DNA of 5,123 nt, from assembly GCA_030611185.1 (NCBI GenBank), contig JAUWQG010000073.1:1-5123 (forward strand). The letters are read 5' to 3'. Position 1 is the stretch's first letter. Each line of letters begins with the position of its first letter. Made by a program: the position numbers and the translations under genes. Below are positions 4,418 through 5,123 of the stretch, piece after piece. The DNA is from Nitrososphaerota archaeon. GTDB lineage: Archaea; Thermoproteota; Nitrososphaeria; Nitrososphaerales; Nitrosopumilaceae. The notes below the pieces were generated by a model. It did no database searches and was not told the DNA's origin. It worked only from the letters and a program-made list of their open reading frames with translations.

Positions 4418-5123
4418 CTAAGATTCAGCAATAGCTTTTACAATGTCTGCTTTTGTGATAATTCCTACTAGTTTTGAATTTTTTACTACTGGCAATCCAC
4501 TAATACCATTTCTTATCATTAATAGTACCGCTACTCCAACATCTTCATCAGCTTTTACAGTAATTGGATTAGATGCCATGATATCTACTGCTTTGAAATG
4601 AAGCAAATGACTCATTTGATTTACTCGAAAATCATTAAGATCTTTTTTGATCCTATAGTTTTCCACTTCTTTTGGATCAGCAGATTGTACAATCCAATGT
4701 GGTAATTTTGCTGGAACAAAATCTCGATATGTGATTATTCCAACAGGAACTTTATTTCTTTGAATAACAATTCTTGAAATTCTATTATGAATTAGCAAAC
4801 TTTCTACATAAAGCAAGGAATCTCCAGGCATAGCAGTTACTACTCTTCTAGTCATAATTTTTGAAACTTTGAGGGGAGATACAGCATGAGTTAGAAAAAT
4901 TGAGGCTAGATCTGTTTTTGTTACTAAACCCTCCAAAACTCCATTTTTTCCTAAAACTATAACTGAACTAATATGATGTCTCCTCATTAATTTAGCACAA
5001 TCATAAACAGAAGCAGTTTTTTTTACTGTAAATAATTTTTTAGACATAAATCCAGAAACCTTAACAGATTTGATTGGTTTGTCACCTAAAGCATAGATCG
5101 TTTTTGCAATATCTTTTTCAGTA
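4418..5123 (-). CDS. Multi-CBS-domain protein, N-terminus beyond right window edge
   Basis: The reading frame stays open to the right edge: 234 codons are visible and the true start is outside. The first visible residues, TEKDIAKTIYALG, are the end of one CBS domain (the T-E-K-D ligand motif). Numbering from the Met at 5047, further CBS domains occupy about 1-52 (LVTKTDLA near the end), 62-112 (KIMTRRVVT to VGIITYRDF) and 153-206 (VDIMASNPITV to VGIITKADIV). A charged linker (about 113-150, containing KEVENYRIKKDLNDFR) separates the third and last. Four CBS domains, that is two Bateman modules, are therefore likely. By family knowledge these bind adenosine ligands such as AMP, ATP or SAM; the partner is unknown. 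It converges on USP-D with one base between the stops. Met 5047 is internal, because upstream codons continue conserved CBS sequence. Confidence 0.9.
   Translation of the reverse strand, partial: TEKDIAKTIYALGDKPIKSVKVSGFMSKKLFTVKKTASVYDCAKLMRRHHISSVIVLGKNGVLEGLVTKTDLASIFLTHAVSPLKVSKIMTRRVVTAMPGDSLLYVESLLIHNRISRIVIQRNKVPVGIITYRDFVPAKLPHWIVQSADPKEVENYRIKKDLNDFRVNQMSHLLHFKAVDIMASNPITVKADEDVGVAVLLMIRNGISGLPVVKNSKLVGIITKADIVKAIAES

Overview
The window is AT-rich (by eye roughly one third G+C) and looks like the chromosome of a mesophilic ammonia-oxidising archaeon (Nitrososphaerota/Thaumarchaeota, Nitrosopumilus-like). This is an inference. It rests on the dense set of stand-alone universal stress proteins (USPs) and small CBS-domain proteins, on AT-rich codon choice, and on archaeal-style promoters: a TATA-like box sits about 26 nt upstream of several start codons with little Shine-Dalgarno signal, as expected for leaderless transcripts. 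No tRNA, rRNA, CRISPR or mobile-element gene was recognised.

Layout from left to right: a CBS-pair protein cut by the left edge (minus, 1-269); a 142-bp divergent promoter region; USP-A (plus, 412-834); a second CBS-pair protein (plus, 913-1353); a small unrecognised ORF in the same frame behind it (plus, 1360-1590); USP-C (minus, 1592-2059) and USP-B (minus, 2067-2495), 7 bp apart; a 12-TM-class cation/proton antiporter of the CPA2 type (minus, 2554-3780); a 207-bp divergent region; USP-D (plus, 3988-4416); and a multi-CBS protein (minus, 4418 to beyond the right edge) whose start lies outside the window. Coding density is very high and no gap exceeds 300 bp.

All recognisable genes belong to three families: four USPs with intact ATP-binding loops, three CBS proteins (adenosine-ligand sensors in the known family) and one antiporter with no cytosolic regulatory domain of its own. 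A reasonable inference is an energy- or stress-sensing island in which nucleotide-binding proteins tune ion and pH homeostasis. No physical interaction is shown by the sequence.

The most striking signal is a perfect 115-bp inverted repeat (417-531 versus 2370-2484) covering the 5' ends of USP-A and USP-B. The rest of these two genes is clearly diverged, including at synonymous sites. This points to recent gene conversion or inverted duplication, and the repeat could allow inversion of the 1.8-kb segment between the copies, which would exchange the promoters that drive the two transcription units.
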